62,723 bases of DNA from positions 1-62,723 of the forward strand of contig VYAQ01000279.1 in NCBI GenBank assembly GCA_009844885.1. The letters are read 5' to 3'. The notes beneath the pieces were generated by a model. That model saw only the letters and a program-made list of their open reading frames with translations. It was not told where the DNA came from and did not search any database. The translations under genes and the position numbers were made by a program. Shown piece after piece: positions 1 through 8,178 of this stretch (position 1 is its first letter; each line of letters starts with the position of its first letter). Source of the stretch: Gemmatimonadota bacterium. Its GTDB lineage: Bacteria; Gemmatimonadota; Gemmatimonadetes; Longimicrobiales; Gaopeijiaceae.

Positions 1-373
1 TGGTCACCCACTCGCACCCGCTCTCGATCGCCATGGCGGCGAAGTACGCGTCGGGAACGAGGTTGCCCTTAGCGGCAGCCTGGTGGCACAGCCGCACGAA
101 GATGGGCCAATGGCGAGCACCCGGTGTCACTTCGATGCAGTTGGGCCGCGCGCGGAGCTGTTCCGCAAACCTCGTCGCATCGGCAAGCGTGCTCGGCACC
201 TTGAAGACCCTGGGGTGCGTGACCACGCGGATGAATCCGCTCAAGACGAGCGGACTCAGCCCGAAGGCCGCGTCGGAGTCGACCTCGGCGACCAGCCATT
301 CGAGGTATCGGTCGTGATCCCGGGCGTCCCGGCGATGGGCGTACACGAGGACGTTGACGTCGGGGAGGATCAA
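1..373 (-). CDS. PIN-domain ribonuclease toxin (VapC-type), 3' end cut by window edge
   Basis: The reading frame runs off the left edge, so about 124 residues are visible. A TTG start at 373 overlaps the antitoxin stop (TTGA), so the two genes are coupled. The protein opens LILPDVNVLVYAHRRD, with the first PIN-domain acidic residue (Asp5) after a short beta strand. Near the cut end it carries PDAYFAAMAIE, the conserved late Asp region. PIN toxins of this kind are Mg-dependent endoribonucleases held inactive by the cognate antitoxin. No ATG exists at the right place, so the frame is easily missed. The family call is firm from the motif layout and the partner gene. The RNA target is unknown, and the last catalytic Asp lies outside the window. 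Confidence 0.85.
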   Translation of the reverse strand, partial: MILPDVNVLVYAHRRDARDHDRYLEWLVAEVDSDAAFGLSPLVLSGFIRVVTHPRVFKVPSTLADATRFAEQLRARPNCIEVTPGARHWPIFVRLCHQAAAKGNLVPDAYFAAMAIESGCEWVT

Positions 374-618
374 CCGTCGACCTCCATCAGGTCCATGAGC
401 GTTGCGGAATCGTCAAGGTCGACGCCGGGTAGCAGGCCACCCTCCCCCGTGGTGGCAAGATCCAGCGGCGCAGGCGGGTTCGAGGTCCGGTCCCTGTGTC
501 GCTCCAGCCGTTCCCGCAGCGCCTCCGTAATGACGGCGGTCACGGTCGTTCCCGACTCGAGGGCGTGACGCTTCACCGCCCGCATGAGATGGTCGTCCAA
601 CCGAATCGTTGTTCGCAT
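370..618 (-). CDS. Ribbon-helix-helix antitoxin (VapB-type)
   Basis: This 82-residue protein begins MRTTIRLDDHLMRAVKRHA, the short strand and two helices of a ribbon-helix-helix DNA-binding domain, followed by an acidic C-terminal tail (residues about 50-82) of the kind that wraps a toxin. It lies directly upstream of and overlaps the PIN toxin gene. It is expected to repress its own promoter, and a cluster of TGAC/GTCA inverted repeats sits at and just before the start codon. The predicted start at 618 is only 8 nt from a candidate -10 box, so the transcript may be leaderless. The role is inferred from domain and gene order. Confidence 0.85.
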   Translation of the reverse strand: MRTTIRLDDHLMRAVKRHALESGTTVTAVITEALRERLERHRDRTSNPPAPLDLATTGEGGLLPGVDLDDSATLMDLMEVDG

Positions 619-690
619 GACATAAAGTCATATGCTATTGATGACAATATGTCAACCTTGCAGATTGTCAATCCACATGACAATCGGCAA
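616..690 (-). promoter_or_regulatory. Promoter and operator cluster of the RHH/PIN module
   Basis: On the minus strand TTGACA (655-650) and TATGAC (632-627) are spaced 17 bp, with the antitoxin ATG 8 nt further on. Three inverted repeats cover the same AT-rich stretch: TGAC-n5-GTCA at 618-630, TGACA-n3-TGTCA at 642-654 and ATTGTCA-n7-TGACAAT at 664-684. The repeats overlap both promoter boxes, as expected for autorepression. This is a sequence reading with no expression data. Confidence 0.6.
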
Positions 691-714
691 GGCTGCGACT
701 GACCCGCCGCCCTC

Positions 715-2568
715 CTACGACACCGGCCGCCGCCTCACCGGCACACTCAGCCGGCTCTGATACTGGCCCCCATGATGGAACGTGATCGTGGCCGTGCGCG
801 CGTCCGCCCCCGACTCGTGCGTGACCCGGCCGCCGCTGTTGTAGTTCTTCTGCAGCCACAGGGAGTTGGGTGAGTTCAGGATCAGGCGGAGACGGCTGCC
901 CGCCGCGATCTGGCGCGCGAAGAACTGGAAGCCGTCGAAGCGGTAGAGGTCGACCTCGCCCGGGGTCACCAGCTCCTCGACCGTGCGCGAGTTGCGGTAG
1001 CGGGCGCGCATGATGTCACCCGTCAGAAAGATGCTCGTACCGTCGGGCATGATCTCGTAGACCGTGACCATGAAGTCGGTGTCGGGCACGTCGAGGCTCA
1101 TCCACGCGTCGAACTCCATGAAGCCCGCGAGGTCGGTCTCGGTCTCGAACGGCTCGGTGTGGTAGACCAGGCCGTTGTCGAACATGTTCAGCGCGAAGTG
1201 CTGGTTGAGCGGCTGCTCGCCCCAGAAGAAGTGCGAGAGGTTGTTGCCGGACTCGAAGCTCTCGAAGCGCCCCGGGCGGGTGTCGAGAGGGTCGTAGACG
1301 TAGGAGTCGGCCCGCGTGTTGCCGGTGGGCTCCGGTGCCAGCGTCCCTGAACGGAAGACGTCGTTGGGGCGGCCGTCCGCGGAGTCGAAGTAGTAGACGA
1401 GCTGGTCGTTCGCGACCTCTTCCAGGGCGTCCGCGTACTCCCAGGCGTCGCGGCCGGCGATGTAGACCGCGACCCGCTTCTCGAGGAACCAGGGGCGCGG
1501 GCCGTCCTTCAGTGTCCAGTCGTACCACGCCTTGCGCAGTGAGTCCTGGGGGAGCAGCGCGTTGGGGCCGAACTCGAGCCCGCCCACCTGGTCGACCGAA
1601 GTGCCCACGCCGCCATGGTTCCAGGGGCCGATCACCAGGTAGTGCCGGGCTTTCGCCGCCTCGTTGCCGTGGCGCATGTGCATGCGGTAGTGCTGGAGCG
1701 CGCCCCGCTGGTCACCATCGTAGTGCCCGGTGATCGTCAGGATGGGGATGTCCATCGCGGCGAGCTGTTCGGGAGAGGGGGCCGACGCCAGCCAATACTC
1801 GTCGGGCGTGGGGTGCTCCATCCACGTCTGGAAGCGCGTGGTGAGGTTGCCGACAATCTGGTCCAGCTCCGCGAAGGGGCGGTGGTTGAAGTACCGCTCG
1901 CCGAACGCGTCGGCCCAAAGCTCCGCGTCGCCGAAGATGGTGCTCTGCGCCGCCTTTCCGCTGGTGAAGGTCAGCCAGGTCATGTTGTAGGGCACGAAGA
2001 CGTTGTGCACGAAGGGGAAGTCGGTGCCGAGATAGGCCGCCGCCGCCGGCACGATCGACTCCAGGCTCGGCGGCAACTCCTTGGCGGTCGCCCACTGGTC
2101 CCAGCCGCCGTACGACGCCCCGTACATCGCGACCTTCCCGTTCGACCATGGCTGCGCCGCGAGCCACTCCACTACGTCGTGGCCGTCCCTGTCGGCGTCG
2201 TGGAAGGGCTCGAAGACGCCGTCGGAGTTGCCGCGGCCGCGCACGTCGACGGCAGCGAAGACGTAGCCGCGGCGGGCGTAGTACCGCGCCTTCCCGTGGT
2301 AGATGTCCGCGATGTAGGGGGTGAACCCGAGAATCACCGGCAACGGTTCCGTCTGGTCCGCCGGGCGGTAGATCGTGCCGCGGAGTTCAGTGCCGTCCCG
2401 CACGGGTATGGTCACGCCCCACTCCATCTGCACGTCGGAGAGTTGCGCGGAAGCGGGGAGCGGCGTGAGCAGGAGAGTCGCGGCGCTCAGCGCTGCGCTC
2501 AGCCGGGCGGCGCTCAGCGCGGCGGCGCCTAACGCGGCAGGCAGGCTGACAAATCGTCGGACGGTCAT
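715..2568 (-). CDS. CocE/NonD family alpha/beta hydrolase, secreted (X-Pro dipeptidyl-peptidase fold)
   Basis: 617 residues with an N-terminal signal peptide (about 1-42, alanine-rich, ending PASAQ). The catalytic domain carries the nucleophile elbow GASYGG (Ser152), Asp284 in TGHYDGD and His318 in GPWNHGG. A C-terminal jelly-roll domain (about 370-610) is typical of X-Pro dipeptidyl peptidases and cocaine/acyl esterases. The enzyme should hydrolyse acyl or peptidyl substrates in the periplasm or outside the cell; the substrate cannot be told from sequence. The start at 2568 was chosen because it gives a signal peptide and normal family length. The same frame stays open upstream to about 4392, but that part is antisense to the HTTM gene and is not coding. 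The DNA for residues 17-30 is a small imperfect repeat giving ALSA-type units. Confidence 0.9.
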   Translation of the reverse strand: MTVRRFVSLPAALGAAALSAARLSAALSAATLLLTPLPASAQLSDVQMEWGVTIPVRDGTELRGTIYRPADQTEPLPVILGFTPYIADIYHGKARYYARRGYVFAAVDVRGRGNSDGVFEPFHDADRDGHDVVEWLAAQPWSNGKVAMYGASYGGWDQWATAKELPPSLESIVPAAAAYLGTDFPFVHNVFVPYNMTWLTFTSGKAAQSTIFGDAELWADAFGERYFNHRPFAELDQIVGNLTTRFQTWMEHPTPDEYWLASAPSPEQLAAMDIPILTITGHYDGDQRGALQHYRMHMRHGNEAAKARHYLVIGPWNHGGVGTSVDQVGGLEFGPNALLPQDSLRKAWYDWTLKDGPRPWFLEKRVAVYIAGRDAWEYADALEEVANDQLVYYFDSADGRPNDVFRSGTLAPEPTGNTRADSYVYDPLDTRPGRFESFESGNNLSHFFWGEQPLNQHFALNMFDNGLVYHTEPFETETDLAGFMEFDAWMSLDVPDTDFMVTVYEIMPDGTSIFLTGDIMRARYRNSRTVEELVTPGEVDLYRFDGFQFFARQIAAGSRLRLILNSPNSLWLQKNYNSGGRVTHESGADARTATITFHHGGQYQSRLSVPVRRRPVS

Positions 2569-2712
2569 CGATGTCTCGCTTTCGACGGATCCTTGGGGAG
2601 GAAGAGCGGCGCTGGCCGCCACGGCGACCACACCGCGCAAACTCGGCCACCCCGTGACGGCGGGCAATGGATGGCCGCGCTGTCCGCCCCTGCTACATTT
2701 CCCGGCGCAATC

Positions 2713-4257
2713 ATGCATACGCTCGCAGCCCCGATCCACGCCCTTCCGCTCGACATCATGCGCGTCGTCGCGGGAGGCGTGCTCTTCGTCTACTTCGCCA
2801 ACGCGCTCCGCCAGGCCCGCGACTTCAGCGACCCCGACGGCCTGATCGACCACCGGCTGTCGGCCCGCCTCTTTCCCCCGACCCGGATCAGCCTTTTCCA
2901 GCCGGGAATGCCCGGATGGGTCTTCCGCACCGTCTACCTGTGCGCCTGCGTGGCGGCGGTTCTGGTCATCCTCGGCTGGCACCCCCGGACGGCGGCCGCG
3001 TTTCTCTTCGTCGCGGCCGTCTCCACCTATCGCTGGAACGCGCTCGTCGCCTATCTCGACGACTGTATCGTCCACCTGTTCTGCCTGTGGCTGATCCTCC
3101 TGCCCGTCGGCTCGACCCTGAGCCTGCCGGATCTGGTGGGTGCCGGCGCGGCCGTAGCAGGACCGACCGCCTCCGCCTGGGCCACCGAGACCGTCCCCGG
3201 CACCGCCCCCCGCGCCTTCATGATCAACATGGCGCTGATCTACCTGGTGGCCGGCCTCTACAAGTTCTCGAGCCCCATGTGGCGGGGCGGTTCCGCCATG
3301 CACGCCGCGCTTAAGATGCAGATCGCCCGCACCCCGGACTTCTGGTCGATCCGCCATCGACGCATTCTGCGCCTGGTGACCTGGGCCGCACTGGTCCTGG
3401 AACCGCTTTTCGTCCTGATCTTCGTGCTTCCCGCGGGCTCGGCGGCCAAGTGGGCGCTGCTGGCAGCCGCCGCCGTGTTCCACCTGGGCATCATCGCCAC
3501 GCTCAAGATCCCGTACTCCAACGCGCTCATGCTGGCCGCGCTGGCGCTCCCGTTCGCGCCCGAGATCATGCAGGGTATCTCGCCGGACATCACGGCGCTC
3601 GCCGCCGGATCCGCGTCCGGGCTGGCCGCGCCGGCGCTCGCCACCACCGCGCCCGCCGCCAGCCCCGGTCCGGCGGACATCACCGCGCTCACGCTGGTCG
3701 CGCTCCTGGCGATCATGAGCGTCTGGCAGGCCGTAAGGGCGTGGCGGCACCTGCCCAAACCGGGCCAGCCCTATTCCGGCAAGGCGTGGGCAAACCCCGT
3801 GCGCGCCCTCCTGTGGCTCGCGGGGCTCTTCCAGAGCTACCGGCTGTTCGACTGGGTGGACGAGCGCAACTACCACGCCCGCTACGAGGTGCGGAGCCTC
3901 CGCGCGGGCCGCGAACGAAGCATCGAGCCGCGCAAGCTCTTCCCGGAAAGCATGCGACACCTCCTCCTCCAATCCTACTTCCTCGGCAACGTCTGGCTGC
4001 AGATGGAGCCCGAGAAGCTCGCCGCCGTCCGGGGTTCGCTGCTCGAGCGGCACGCCCGCAGATTCGCGCGCGCCCACCCCGATGCGGGCGACATCGAGGC
4101 GGTCGCGTTCGTCCAGCGGATCACTCCGGACAACCTCGAGCTTACCCGCGGCGAGCGGCTCCCGCTGATGCGTTTCACCTGTGCCGACGGGCAGGCCGTC
4201 GTGCACCTCCCCGACGGTCCGCCACCCGAGTCGGCCCTGCGCCGCGGCCCCGACTGA
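2713..4257 (+). CDS. HTTM-domain integral membrane protein (vitamin K-dependent carboxylase-like)
   Basis: 514 residues. About nine hydrophobic segments span residues 8-400, including a pair around FVYFANAL and the HLFCLWLILLPVG helix, followed by a soluble tail of about 120 residues containing LFDWVDERNYHARYEVR. The arrangement fits the HTTM (horizontally transferred transmembrane) family, which shares a fold with the membrane part of gamma-glutamyl carboxylase. Most bacterial members have no known reaction. The asparagine synthase gene follows after 7 bp, so the two are probably co-transcribed. An upstream in-frame ATG at 2671 is possible, but the one at 2713 places the first membrane helix normally. 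The family call is moderate and function is open. Confidence 0.7.
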   Translation: MHTLAAPIHALPLDIMRVVAGGVLFVYFANALRQARDFSDPDGLIDHRLSARLFPPTRISLFQPGMPGWVFRTVYLCACVAAVLVILGWHPRTAAAFLFVAAVSTYRWNALVAYLDDCIVHLFCLWLILLPVGSTLSLPDLVGAGAAVAGPTASAWATETVPGTAPRAFMINMALIYLVAGLYKFSSPMWRGGSAMHAALKMQIARTPDFWSIRHRRILRLVTWAALVLEPLFVLIFVLPAGSAAKWALLAAAAVFHLGIIATLKIPYSNALMLAALALPFAPEIMQGISPDITALAAGSASGLAAPALATTAPAASPGPADITALTLVALLAIMSVWQAVRAWRHLPKPGQPYSGKAWANPVRALLWLAGLFQSYRLFDWVDERNYHARYEVRSLRAGRERSIEPRKLFPESMRHLLLQSYFLGNVWLQMEPEKLAAVRGSLLERHARRFARAHPDAGDIEAVAFVQRITPDNLELTRGERLPLMRFTCADGQAVVHLPDGPPPESALRRGPD

Positions 4258-4264
4258 CCCGCCC

Positions 4265-6247
4265 ATGTGTGGAATCGCCGCGATACTGTCGCCCGACCCC
4301 GGCCGCCCGGTCCCCGAGCAGGCCCTGCGCCGCGCCACCGCCGCGCTGCGCCACCGCGGCCCCGACGGCGAGCGGATCTGGGTCTCCCCCACAGGACGCG
4401 CCGGCCTGGGTCACAACCTCCTCGCGATCACCGATCCGGAAGGACACCAGCCGATCGCCAGCGAGGACGGGCGCCTCCACATCGTCGTCAACGGCCAGTT
4501 CTACGACTACAAGCGCATCCGGACGGCGCTCGCAGCGAAGGGCCACCGCTTCCGCACGCGCTCGGACAGCGAGATCGCGCTCCACCTGTACGAGGACCTC
4601 GGTCCCGCGTGCCTGTCGCACCTGCGCGGCCAGTTTGCCATGGTTGTTTGGGATGAAGAGAGCGGCGCCCTCTTCGCGGCGCGCGACCGGTTCGGCCTGA
4701 AGCCGCTCTTCTACGCCGAGAAGGAGGGCCGCCTCTACCTCGCGTCCGAGGCCAAGGCGCTCTTTGCCGCCGGCATCCCGGCTTCGTGGGACCCGCGGGG
4801 AGTCTACCACGCGCTCCACGCCTGCCCCGACGAGAGGATCTCGCTCTTCGCGGGCGTCTCGCAGGTGCCGCCGGGCCACGTGCTGCACGCCGATCGATCC
4901 GGTGTGCGGCTGGAACGCTACTGGGACCTCCCGGTACCGCCGCGGCGTTCGCGGTTGGTCCCGTTCGGTGCGGCACACGGCCCCCGAGCGGCCCGGTTCG
5001 GCCGCACGCGAGGCACCGCCCCCCGCCTGGACGACGCCATCGCGCGTGTGCGCAAGCTCACCGAGGAGTCGGTCTCGCTGCGCATGGTCGCGGCCGTGCC
5101 CGTGGGGTGCCTGTTGAGCGGCGGCCTGGACTCGTCGGCGGTGCTCGGCGTGGCGGCGGCGTGTGTCGACGACCCGGTCGCCGCCTTTACCGTCGGCTTC
5201 GAGCGCCGCGACTACGACGAGAGCCGGGGCGCGCGCGAGGCGGCCGCGGCGGCCGGCGCGAGGCACACGGTCGTGACCGCTGCGGACGCCGACCTGGCCG
5301 ACCACTTCGCCGACGCCGTGTGGCACGCCGAGACGATCCAGTACAACACGCACGGAGCCGCGCGCTACCTGCTCAGCCGCGCCGTGCGCGACGCCGGCTA
5401 CAAATCCGTGCTCGCCGGCGAGGGCGCCGACGAGGCGTTTTTCGGCTACGAGTTCCTGCGCGCGGCGGCAGGGGCCGGCCGGGGTTCCGGCGCTGGCAGC
5501 CTCCCCCGGGCCCTCACCCGACTCCCGCACATCCTATCGGCCCTGCTGCGCTCTCCCTCGCGCCACTACCCCGGTCTGGCGGCCGCTTCACCCTGGCTCG
5601 CGCGCCTCGCACTCCTGCTTCCGGCGGCCCCCTCGCTCTTCACGCGCCTGGCGGGCGGCCTTGGCCAGCTCCACGCGGCGTGCTCCCGCGACTTCCTCGA
5701 CGCCTTCACCGGGTACGACCTCTACCGCGCCTACTACCGCCGCTGCCGGCGGACCGCCGACCTGTCCCGGCGCGAGCCGTCCCGGCGACTGCTTTACCTG
5801 TGGCTGCACTCGCTCTTCGCCAACTACCACCTGGCCGCCGATCGGCTCGACATGGCGCACGGGGTGGAGGTGCGGCTCCCGTTCCTCGACCACCACCTCT
5901 TCGAGTACACGAACAGCCTCCCGGTCTCCCTCCTCGCCCACCATCCCCGCGACAAGCACCTGCTGCGCGAGGCCATGCGCCAATACATCCCCGACCCCGT
6001 CTACGACCGCGTGAAGCGTCCGTTCATGGGGCCATCGGCGGTCGGCACGGACGGCCCGCTCCACGACTTCCTGCAGGACACGCTGCGCGGGGAGGCGCTG
6101 CGCGCGGTGCCGTTCCTGGATCACGCGGCGGTCGAGCGACTGCTGGACCGGCTGCCCACGCTAGCGGCCGAGGAACGTCCCTCCCTGGACTCGCTCCTGC
6201 TCATGCTGGCGTCGGTGGCGGTGTTGCAGGAGCGGTACCGGCTGTAG
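4265..6247 (+). CDS. asnB: Asparagine synthase (glutamine-hydrolysing)
   Basis: 660 residues starting MCGIAAIL, so Cys2 becomes the N-terminal nucleophile of the glutaminase (Ntn) domain (about 2-210). The synthetase domain has the ATP-pyrophosphatase P-loop SGGLDSS and the later GEGADEAFFGYE segment. The expected reaction is aspartate plus glutamine plus ATP to asparagine plus glutamate. Family members also amidate other carboxylates in antibiotic, lasso-peptide or cell-surface pathways. The protein has arginine-rich insertions around residues 225-260 and 400-450. It follows the HTTM gene with a 7-bp gap, which hints at a specialised amidation role. That is inference; ordinary asparagine synthesis remains the default. 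Confidence 0.9.
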   Translation: MCGIAAILSPDPGRPVPEQALRRATAALRHRGPDGERIWVSPTGRAGLGHNLLAITDPEGHQPIASEDGRLHIVVNGQFYDYKRIRTALAAKGHRFRTRSDSEIALHLYEDLGPACLSHLRGQFAMVVWDEESGALFAARDRFGLKPLFYAEKEGRLYLASEAKALFAAGIPASWDPRGVYHALHACPDERISLFAGVSQVPPGHVLHADRSGVRLERYWDLPVPPRRSRLVPFGAAHGPRAARFGRTRGTAPRLDDAIARVRKLTEESVSLRMVAAVPVGCLLSGGLDSSAVLGVAAACVDDPVAAFTVGFERRDYDESRGAREAAAAAGARHTVVTAADADLADHFADAVWHAETIQYNTHGAARYLLSRAVRDAGYKSVLAGEGADEAFFGYEFLRAAAGAGRGSGAGSLPRALTRLPHILSALLRSPSRHYPGLAAASPWLARLALLLPAAPSLFTRLAGGLGQLHAACSRDFLDAFTGYDLYRAYYRRCRRTADLSRREPSRRLLYLWLHSLFANYHLAADRLDMAHGVEVRLPFLDHHLFEYTNSLPVSLLAHHPRDKHLLREAMRQYIPDPVYDRVKRPFMGPSAVGTDGPLHDFLQDTLRGEALRAVPFLDHAAVERLLDRLPTLAAEERPSLDSLLLMLASVAVLQERYRL

Positions 6248-6254
6248 CGGGTTC

Positions 6255-6293
6255 TTGCTTTCCTGTACTTACGAAAATATTATTTTACGTAAG
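6255..6293 (+). promoter_or_regulatory. Promoter with overlapping palindromic operator of AbrB/PIN module
   Basis: TTGCTT (6255-6260) and TATTAT (6278-6283) are separated by 17 bp. The -10 box sits in the centre of an inverted repeat CTTACG (6268-6273)/CGTAAG (6288-6293) with a 14-nt AT-only spacer. The leader to the antitoxin ATG at 6317 would be about 27 nt with a GGAG ribosome site. Operator-over-promoter placement fits autorepression by an AbrB-like antitoxin. Confidence 0.65.
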
Positions 6294-6316
6294 GATTGTT
6301 TATAGGACGGAGACCC

Positions 6317-6559
6317 ATGCTGATCAGGATCACATCGAAGCGCCAGGTTACGTTCCCCGCCCGCGTGTTGGAGGCGATGGGCGTGCAGCCCGGTGACCGT
6401 CTCGAGTTGGAGGAAGGTCCCGACGGCTTCGTCGTTCGCCCGCACCGAATCGACCTCTCCCGCCTGGCGCCGCTACGCCGCAAATTGCGACCCGGATACG
6501 AGGCGTTCGATATCCATTCCTTCCGTGCGCAGCCCCGTGATCCGACGCTACGGGATTGA
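6317..6559 (+). CDS. AbrB/MazE-type antitoxin
   Basis: 80 residues. The first 45 form a swapped-hairpin AbrB DNA-binding domain (MLIRITSKRQVTFPARVLE, then GVQPGDRLELEE). The tail is basic and then short. The ATG at 6317 has GGACGGAG just upstream; an in-frame start at 6296 would place the promoter palindrome immediately before it and leave no ribosome site, so 6317 is preferred. The last 23 nt overlap the PIN toxin gene. Expected roles are toxin neutralisation and repression of the operon through the palindrome at 6268-6293. Confidence 0.85.
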   Translation: MLIRITSKRQVTFPARVLEAMGVQPGDRLELEEGPDGFVVRPHRIDLSRLAPLRRKLRPGYEAFDIHSFRAQPRDPTLRD

Positions 6560-6941
6560 CACGTCCGTACTGGTGCGCCTGCTGACCGGCGTCCCCGAGG
6601 CTGACTTCGCGAGGTCCGTGCAGTCACTGTCCGTCCTCGTGAGGGATGAAGGCGCCGGCGTGTTCGCGTCGAACCAGGTGATCGGCGAGGCATATGTAGC
6701 GGTCCAGCACCACTATGGCGTGACCAGGGCGGACGCCCGCGCGGGGCTGCTGCATGTGCTCCGCAGCGGTCTCGTCGCTCCCTTGAACGGAAGGAGCGTC
6801 CTGGACGCGCTAGGGAGCTCCGGCGGTGCCGGCTTGCTGGATCGCCTCATCGCCGACGACTACATACGTGAAGATCTGGATGTCCTCACGCTGGACCGGG
6901 CGATGGCCAAGCTTCCGCGCGCCCGGATTCTGCAGTTGTGA
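6537..6941 (+). CDS. PIN-domain ribonuclease toxin
   Basis: 134 residues from a GTG start (VIRRYGIDTSVLVRLLTG). Asp8 is the first PIN acidic residue. The later conserved Asp positions fall in GLLDRLIADDY and in LTLDRAMAKL near the C terminus. The gene starts inside the antitoxin gene and ends in a GTGA overlap with a third gene. No ATG lies close to the N-terminal strand, so the GTG was chosen. Activity as an RNase is known for the family; the target RNA is not predictable. Confidence 0.8.
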   Translation: MIRRYGIDTSVLVRLLTGVPEADFARSVQSLSVLVRDEGAGVFASNQVIGEAYVAVQHHYGVTRADARAGLLHVLRSGLVAPLNGRSVLDALGSSGGAGLLDRLIADDYIREDLDVLTLDRAMAKLPRARILQL

Positions 6942-7693
6942 GTCGATTGCTGGTCCCGGAGACCACCCGGACCATAGTGCGCGTTCGCGAGGCCCGACGG
7001 GCGTATCGCGAGTTTCACGCCCAGTGCTTCTGGTCCTACCGGAGGGACTTGGAAATCGGCCTCACCGACGTGGACTGGGTCGCCGAGACGCTGAAGAAGA
7101 ACGGAGATATGAGGGCCTGGAGGATGGCGGGACGACTCATTGGCACCAGTGATCCGACGGCGTGCCTCAATTGGGCTCACGACTCGGCCTGGCGCTTCAT
7201 GCCTCTGGTGCGAGACGAAATGGGCGGCCAGGTGCTGCACGAGGTGGATTTGGCGATCAACAAGGTGCTGACGCTCGCGGGTCGCGACGAGGCACGTGAC
7301 TTCGTGGACATTCTCCACGCGCACGAGCATGTCCTGCCCCTTGGCGCAATGGTCTGGGCGGCCGTCGGCAAGGATCCCGGCTTCACACCGGCTTCGCTGC
7401 TCGAACAGCTGAAGCGCCGGGGCCGTCACCAACCCGAGGAGATCGCCCGGCTGGCCCTCGCCCGGCCCTTCGACCTCGTCCAAGCAAGGACCGTTTGGCA
7501 GGCGGCACTATCGGATGCGGACGAATTCATCCGCGGAAGGCCCCAAGAAGAGGTCGGGTGCCTGTACCACGCGCCGAGACGCGGTCACTTCGCGACGCCG
7601 TCGCCGGGGCTCTCCCTGCAGGAACAGGGTCTGGTGCCCCATTTCGGTCAGCCGGGAGGGATCCTGCCGAGGGTCGCCGACGGACCGGCTTGA
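6938..7693 (+). CDS. Third gene of the AbrB/PIN operon, probable chimera with an AbiEii-like C-terminal part
   Basis: 251 residues; the GTG start at 6938 overlaps the PIN stop codon. Residues 1-70 (YREFHAQCFWSYRRDLEI, then DVDWVAETLKKNG) resemble a small conserved bacterial protein of unknown function. Residues 75-230 (DSAWRF, then DLAINKVLTLAGRDEARDFVDI, then EVGCLYHAP) resemble the C-terminal half of AbiEii-like nucleotidyltransferase proteins. The catalytic GS and DxD motifs that should precede that half are absent. My reading is that a deletion joined two neighbouring genes, giving a catalytically dead product. The family resemblances are from memory, so confidence is limited. The gene itself is well supported by coupling and codon use. 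Confidence 0.5.
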   Translation: MSRLLVPETTRTIVRVREARRAYREFHAQCFWSYRRDLEIGLTDVDWVAETLKKNGDMRAWRMAGRLIGTSDPTACLNWAHDSAWRFMPLVRDEMGGQVLHEVDLAINKVLTLAGRDEARDFVDILHAHEHVLPLGAMVWAAVGKDPGFTPASLLEQLKRRGRHQPEEIARLALARPFDLVQARTVWQAALSDADEFIRGRPQEEVGCLYHAPRRGHFATPSPGLSLQEQGLVPHFGQPGGILPRVADGPA

Positions 7694-7773
7694 CTCGCCG
7701 CCAGCGGCTGTGGGCACCGACGACCGGCCCCCTCCACGACTTGCTGCTCCCGTGCGTGCGGATTCGTCGGCTG

Positions 7774-8178
7774 TCAGGGACAGACATTGTCCATGAAATC
7801 ACGGGGACGGACCACGGCAACATTCCCATAGGGAGAAGTTGCCAGGAGCGCACGGTCACCACTCACGACATACCTGGCCCCCGCTGCCGCCGCGCAGGCG
7901 AGAAACTTGTCATCGTCCCTGTCCGCACAAACCGGTTCAGGTAGGGGCGCCGCCGACACCGGGGTGGCGAAGGCAGCGACCAGTCTCAGTGCGGGTCCAG
8001 CATCCACACGGGGAAAACGCGCCGACAGTCGCTCGCCGACCCGGACGTATTCCTCGAAGATCTCTGGGGAAACGACCAACTCGATTCGCTCGTCCCGCCA
8101 GGCCGCAAGCACGTCGCCCGGTGGTCCGCCAAAGAAGACTCCCGAGACGAAGACGTTGGTATCGACGACGACCTTCAC
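7774..8178 (-). CDS. PIN-family toxin (putative TA system toxin, PIN family)
   Basis: 134 residues. MKVVVDTNVFVSGVFFGGPP is the classic N-terminal strand with catalytic Asp6. CADRDDDKFLACAAAAGA supplies the central acidic group, and VSGDRALLAT carries the C-terminal Asp. All four PIN acidic positions can be placed, so the protein looks intact. The start codon overlaps the AbrB antitoxin stop by 4 nt (ATGA). It should act as a metal-dependent RNase blocked by the upstream antitoxin. Confidence 0.88.
   Translation of the reverse strand: MKVVVDTNVFVSGVFFGGPPGDVLAAWRDERIELVVSPEIFEEYVRVGERLSARFPRVDAGPALRLVAAFATPVSAAPLPEPVCADRDDDKFLACAAAAGARYVVSGDRALLATSPYGNVAVVRPRDFMDNVCP

Noticed and set aside
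2569-4392. Minus-strand open frame that extends the CocE hydrolase to over 1200 residues
   Set aside because: It is antisense to the HTTM gene, is rich in Arg/Gly/Gln typical of shadow frames in GC-rich DNA, and lies before the signal peptide.
6296-6316. Earlier start of the AbrB antitoxin at 6296
   Set aside because: It lies directly after the palindromic promoter, has no ribosome site, and adds residues not found in the AbrB domain.
7694-7773. Possible small gene between the two AbrB/PIN loci
   Set aside because: Only 80 bp remain between convergent stops and no start with a ribosome site was seen.
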